7,446 bases of DNA from Syntrophomonadaceae bacterium. Its GTDB lineage: Bacteria > Bacillota > Dethiobacteria > PWVN01. Shown in pieces: positions 6,004-7,446 of the stretch (positions are counted from its first letter, which is position 1; each line of letters begins with the position of its first letter). The position numbers and the translations under genes are program-made. The notes beneath the pieces were generated by a model. The model made no database searches. It saw nothing but the letters and a program-made list of their open reading frames with translations, and was not told the origin of the DNA. The DNA lies in contig SLHK01000229.1 in NCBI GenBank assembly GCA_007136165.1, forward strand, positions 1-7,446. The letters are read 5' to 3'.

Positions 6004-6296
6004 CGGGTTGCCACCCCTTTTTCTTTGTCTTTATGCCGGAACATGCGCAGCATTCGTTCCGTTACCCAAAAGCCCCCCGCCACGTTTACCATGGCCAGGA
6101 TCATGGCCAGGGCAGCCAGCCCTTTGGTGCCGCCTGACGTCAGGGTAAAAGCCGTCAGAGAGCCCAGGAGGGTAATGCCCGAAAGGGCGTTCATCCCCGA
6201 CATGAGGGGGGTGTGCAGCAGGGGCGGCACCCTGGAGATCACCCGGTAGCCCAGGAGGGCGGAAGCCAGGAGAAAGAGCAGCATAGTCGGATTCAC
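6000..6296 (-). CDS. pntAB: NAD(P) transhydrogenase subunit alpha, membrane part (alpha-2)
   Basis: This 98-residue membrane protein corresponds to the C-terminal membrane segment of E. coli PntA, encoded separately as in Rhodospirillum- and Thermus-type three-subunit enzymes. It has about three helices: residues 3-19, a second containing the signature LHTPLMSGMNALSGI (27-41), and a third around 57-80. It ends in a charged tail, HKDKEKGVATR. It anchors the enzyme and contributes to the proton path. The GTG start at 6296 is supported by AGGAGG 8 bases upstream; the ATG at residue 5 has no site of its own. It follows pntAA after 31 bases and overlaps pntB by 4. The position that holds a channel histidine in some three-subunit enzymes is Ser39 here. 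Confidence 0.94.
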   Translation of the reverse strand: MNPTMLLFLLASALLGYRVISRVPPLLHTPLMSGMNALSGITLLGSLTAFTLTSGGTKGLAALAMILAMVNVAGGFWVTERMLRMFRHKDKEKGVATR

Positions 6297-6327
6297 GCAA
6301 AAAACCTCCTTTTTATGTTAAAACAGT

Positions 6328-7446
6328 TCAGCCCATGGCCAAAAGGGTTCCCTGGTGAACAATCTTCCCATCCCTGGTCACCAGGGATTCCCGGATAATC
6401 TGGTCCTCCGCATCCCGGTCCACTTTTCCCTCTTTGACAATATGGCTCAGGTAATGCCATACATTTTGGGCGAACATACTGGTGGAATCGGAGGCCAGGG
6501 TGGCGGGAATGTTGGCCAGGCCGCTGATCAATACGCCCTCGTGATAGTATTCCTCGCCGGCCCGGGTAAGCTGGCAGTTGCCCCCCTGGTCGATGGAGAT
6601 GTCCACGATGACAGAACCTTTCTTCATGGACTTGATCATGGCCTCGTCGATGAGGATAGGGGCCTTTTCCCCCGGCACCAGGGCGGTGAGGATGATGACG
6701 TCGCTGTCGGCCACATGGGGGGCCAGAGCCTCCCTCTCCTTCGCGTACCATTCTTCTGTGAGACGGCAGGCATAACCGCCTTGCCCCACGCCCATTCCCT
6801 CGGGGAGGTCGAAGGGGATGAGCTGCACTCCCAGGCTGCGGGCCTGTTCGTTGGCTTCGGGCCGGATGTCCAGGGCTTTTACCTTGGCGCCCAGGCGTTT
6901 GGCGGTGGCCACGGACTGGAGGCCCGCCACCCCGATGCCTATGACGATAAACTGGGCCGGCTGCAGAATGCCTGCCGCCGTGGGCATCATGGGGATGAAG
7001 CGGGGCAGGTGGTTGGCGGCTGTGATAGCAGCCTTGTAGCCGGCGGCGGTGCTCATGGAAGTGAGGGGATCCATCTGCTGGGCCCGGGAGATGCGGGGGA
7101 TGCCGTCCAGAGTAAAGCTGGTGATATTCCCGTTGGCCAGCATCTTGATCATGTCATGGTTGGCGGGGTTGGCCGGGTGCAAAAAGGTGACCAGGGTGCA
7201 GCCCTCGGGCATCATCTCAGCCTCGTGCTTCTGGAGAGCCTGGTTAAATTTCGGCTCCTTTACCTTGAGGACCAGGTCTGCCTGGCTGTAGACCATTTCC
7301 GGGCCCTGAACCAGCTGGACCCCCGCTGCTGCATAGTCTTCGTCGGGATAGAAAGCTCCCTGGCCCGCTCCCGCTTCCAGCATGACCTGGGCCCCTGCCT
7401 GGATAAACTTGCCTGCTGTTTCCGGGGTCATGGCCACCCGTCTCTC
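6328..7446 (-). CDS. pntAA: NAD(P) transhydrogenase subunit alpha, soluble NAD(H)-binding part (alpha-1), N-terminus cut by window edge
   Basis: The frame enters from the right edge as ERRVAMTPETAGKF. Family members begin with roughly a dozen residues before this ERR-A-TPE motif, so only the first codons are missing. The GTG at 7437 is inside the conserved motif and is not the real start. The protein is the two-lobed domain I of transhydrogenase, related to alanine dehydrogenase. It shows MDPLTSMSTAAGYKAA, the HLPRFIPMMPTAAG segment, the Rossmann loop VIGIGVAGLQSVATAKRLGA that binds NAD(H), then KALDIRPEANEQ and SGLANIPATLASDSTSMF near the C-terminus. It exchanges hydride between NAD(H) and the NADP(H) bound on the beta subunit. 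It is the first visible gene of the pntAA-pntAB-pntB operon, whose promoter is outside the window. Confidence 0.96.
   Translation of the reverse strand, partial: ERRVAMTPETAGKFIQAGAQVMLEAGAGQGAFYPDEDYAAAGVQLVQGPEMVYSQADLVLKVKEPKFNQALQKHEAEMMPEGCTLVTFLHPANPANHDMIKMLANGNITSFTLDGIPRISRAQQMDPLTSMSTAAGYKAAITAANHLPRFIPMMPTAAGILQPAQFIVIGIGVAGLQSVATAKRLGAKVKALDIRPEANEQARSLGVQLIPFDLPEGMGVGQGGYACRLTEEWYAKEREALAPHVADSDVIILTALVPGEKAPILIDEAMIKSMKKGSVIVDISIDQGGNCQLTRAGEEYYHEGVLISGLANIPATLASDSTSMFAQNVWHYLSHIVKEGKVDRDAEDQIIRESLVTRDGKIVHQGTLLAMG

Noticed and set aside
5597..6148. Plus-strand open frame opposite pntB and pntAB
   Set aside because: It is Arg/Pro/Ala-rich antisense translation of well-recognised transhydrogenase genes and has no ribosome site.
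1..7446. CRISPR arrays, insertion sequences, tRNA/rRNA genes, attachment sites
   Set aside because: No regularly spaced repeats, transposase motifs, terminal inverted repeats or tRNA-like folds were seen on either strand.

Overview
All seven genes in this window lie on the minus strand, so transcription runs from high to low coordinates. The organism looks like an anaerobic, moderately GC-rich member of the Clostridia (Desulfotomaculum/Desulfitobacterium/Moorella-like). This is inferred from the strong AGGAGG-type ribosome binding sites, GTG starts, a corrinoid methyltransferase set, a sigma-54 activator and a three-subunit proton-pumping transhydrogenase. No sequence proves the genus.

Right part (7446-4618): a pntAA-pntAB-pntB operon for membrane-bound NAD(P) transhydrogenase. 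pntAA is cut at its N-terminus by the window edge, and pntAB and pntB overlap by 4 bases. A strong GC-rich hairpin without a U-tract follows pntB.

Middle (4540-1797): a sigma-54-type promoter (TGGTACAATAATTGCA, 4540-4525), then an AcsE/MtgA-like methyltetrahydrofolate methyltransferase gene, then a GTG-initiated sigma-54 enhancer-binding activator. The activator has a cysteine-rich sensor domain, a PAS-like domain, an AAA+ domain and a Fis-type HTH.

Left part (1796-1): a 333-base control region, then a corrinoid protein gene and the first 268 codons of an MttB-superfamily methylamine/betaine methyltransferase that runs off the left edge. In transcription order the control region holds a cluster of TCTC/GAGA inverted repeats, a second palindrome, a rho-independent terminator for the activator gene, a near-consensus sigma-54 promoter (TGGCACACAAATTGCT, 1613-1598) and a leader of about 120 bases.

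Proposed working model (inference): the MttB-like enzyme demethylates a quaternary or tertiary methylated amine onto the corrinoid protein. The MtgA/AcsE-like enzyme moves the methyl group to tetrahydrofolate, feeding the Wood-Ljungdahl/C1 pathway. The activator, made in the same transcription unit as the folate methyltransferase, switches on both units through sigma-54. The substrate cannot be read from this window. The transhydrogenase probably serves general NADPH/NADH balance and may be a neighbour rather than part of the system.
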